A stretch of 14,372 bases of DNA from an uncultured Collinsella sp. (GTDB taxonomy: Bacteria; Actinomycetota; Coriobacteriia; Coriobacteriales; Coriobacteriaceae). Shown one piece after another: positions 14,346 through 14,372 of this stretch. The position numbers and the translations under genes are program-made. The notes beneath the pieces were generated by a model. It saw nothing but the letters and a program-made list of their open reading frames with translations, was not told where the DNA came from and searched no databases. Position 1 is the stretch's first letter. Each line of letters begins with the position of its first letter. The DNA is taken from the NCBI GenBank assembly GCA_900541055.1, contig UQHZ01000037.1, positions 1 through 14,372 of the forward strand. Direction: 5' to 3'.

Positions 14346-14372
14346 CTGTCTCTTATACACATCTCCGAGCCC
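14346..14372 (-). other. Nextera read-2 adapter left on the end of the sequence
   Basis: Bases 14346-14364 are the Tn5 mosaic end, and 14365-14372 continue with the start of the read-2 adapter. Together with 5-37 this frames the whole window as a tagmented insert or adapter-ended contig. Confidence 0.97.

Noticed and set aside
1..14372. CRISPR array, prophage, insertion sequence or defence island
   Set aside because: There is no regularly spaced repeat series, no transposase, integrase or phage gene, and every large gene is a recognisable housekeeping or small envelope gene except the one at 9854-11254.

Overview
The window is a GC-rich chromosomal segment carrying ordinary housekeeping genes. 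Its protein sequences, its Ala/Asp/Glu-rich style and a CarD-like regulator suggest a gut actinobacterium of the class Coriobacteriia, most likely Collinsella or a close relative. That placement is recognition from the sequence, not a database result. Both ends are Nextera tagmentation adapter (5-37, read 1 side; 14346-14372, read 2 side). The biological sequence is therefore only about 38-14345, and the last tRNA is cut by the adapter.

Left part (174-4255): an S33 alpha/beta-hydrolase aminopeptidase (-) is divergent from proA (+, proline synthesis). ProA converges with an HD-domain hydrolase (-), and a CarD-like RNA polymerase regulator (-) follows. The HD gene and the CarD-like gene each end at a near-identical 12-16 bp hairpin with the same 9-nt loop (one base different). 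These appear to be copies of a repeat that serves as terminator. A related, less regular repeat lies beyond the aminopeptidase.

Middle (4256-11742): argS (+) with promoter and terminator, then a 450-bp non-coding stretch with a perfect 17-bp inverted repeat (6586-6717). Next is rho (+), with its own promoter, a leader with mutually exclusive helices, a giant disordered N-terminus of about 430 residues and a strong terminator. Then comes a two-gene unit with a good promoter: an unrecognised membrane-anchored acidic protein and a VanZ-family membrane protein. It ends in a terminator that overlaps the vanZ-like stop codon.

Right part (11825-14372): a ROK-family kinase with the zinc site of fructokinases (-), a class I/II PLP aminotransferase of the kynurenine/glutamine/methionine type (-), then a divergent tRNA cluster (+) with tRNA-His(GTG) and a truncated tRNA-Lys(CTT).

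I found no CRISPR array, defence island, phage or transposase gene. The most interesting signals are the 17-bp inverted-repeat element, the unusual Rho (long basic/acidic N-terminus and changed RNA-binding RNP1 residues), its leader, the tryptophan-less CarD-like protein and the shared terminator repeat. I do not see a complete new multi-gene system here.
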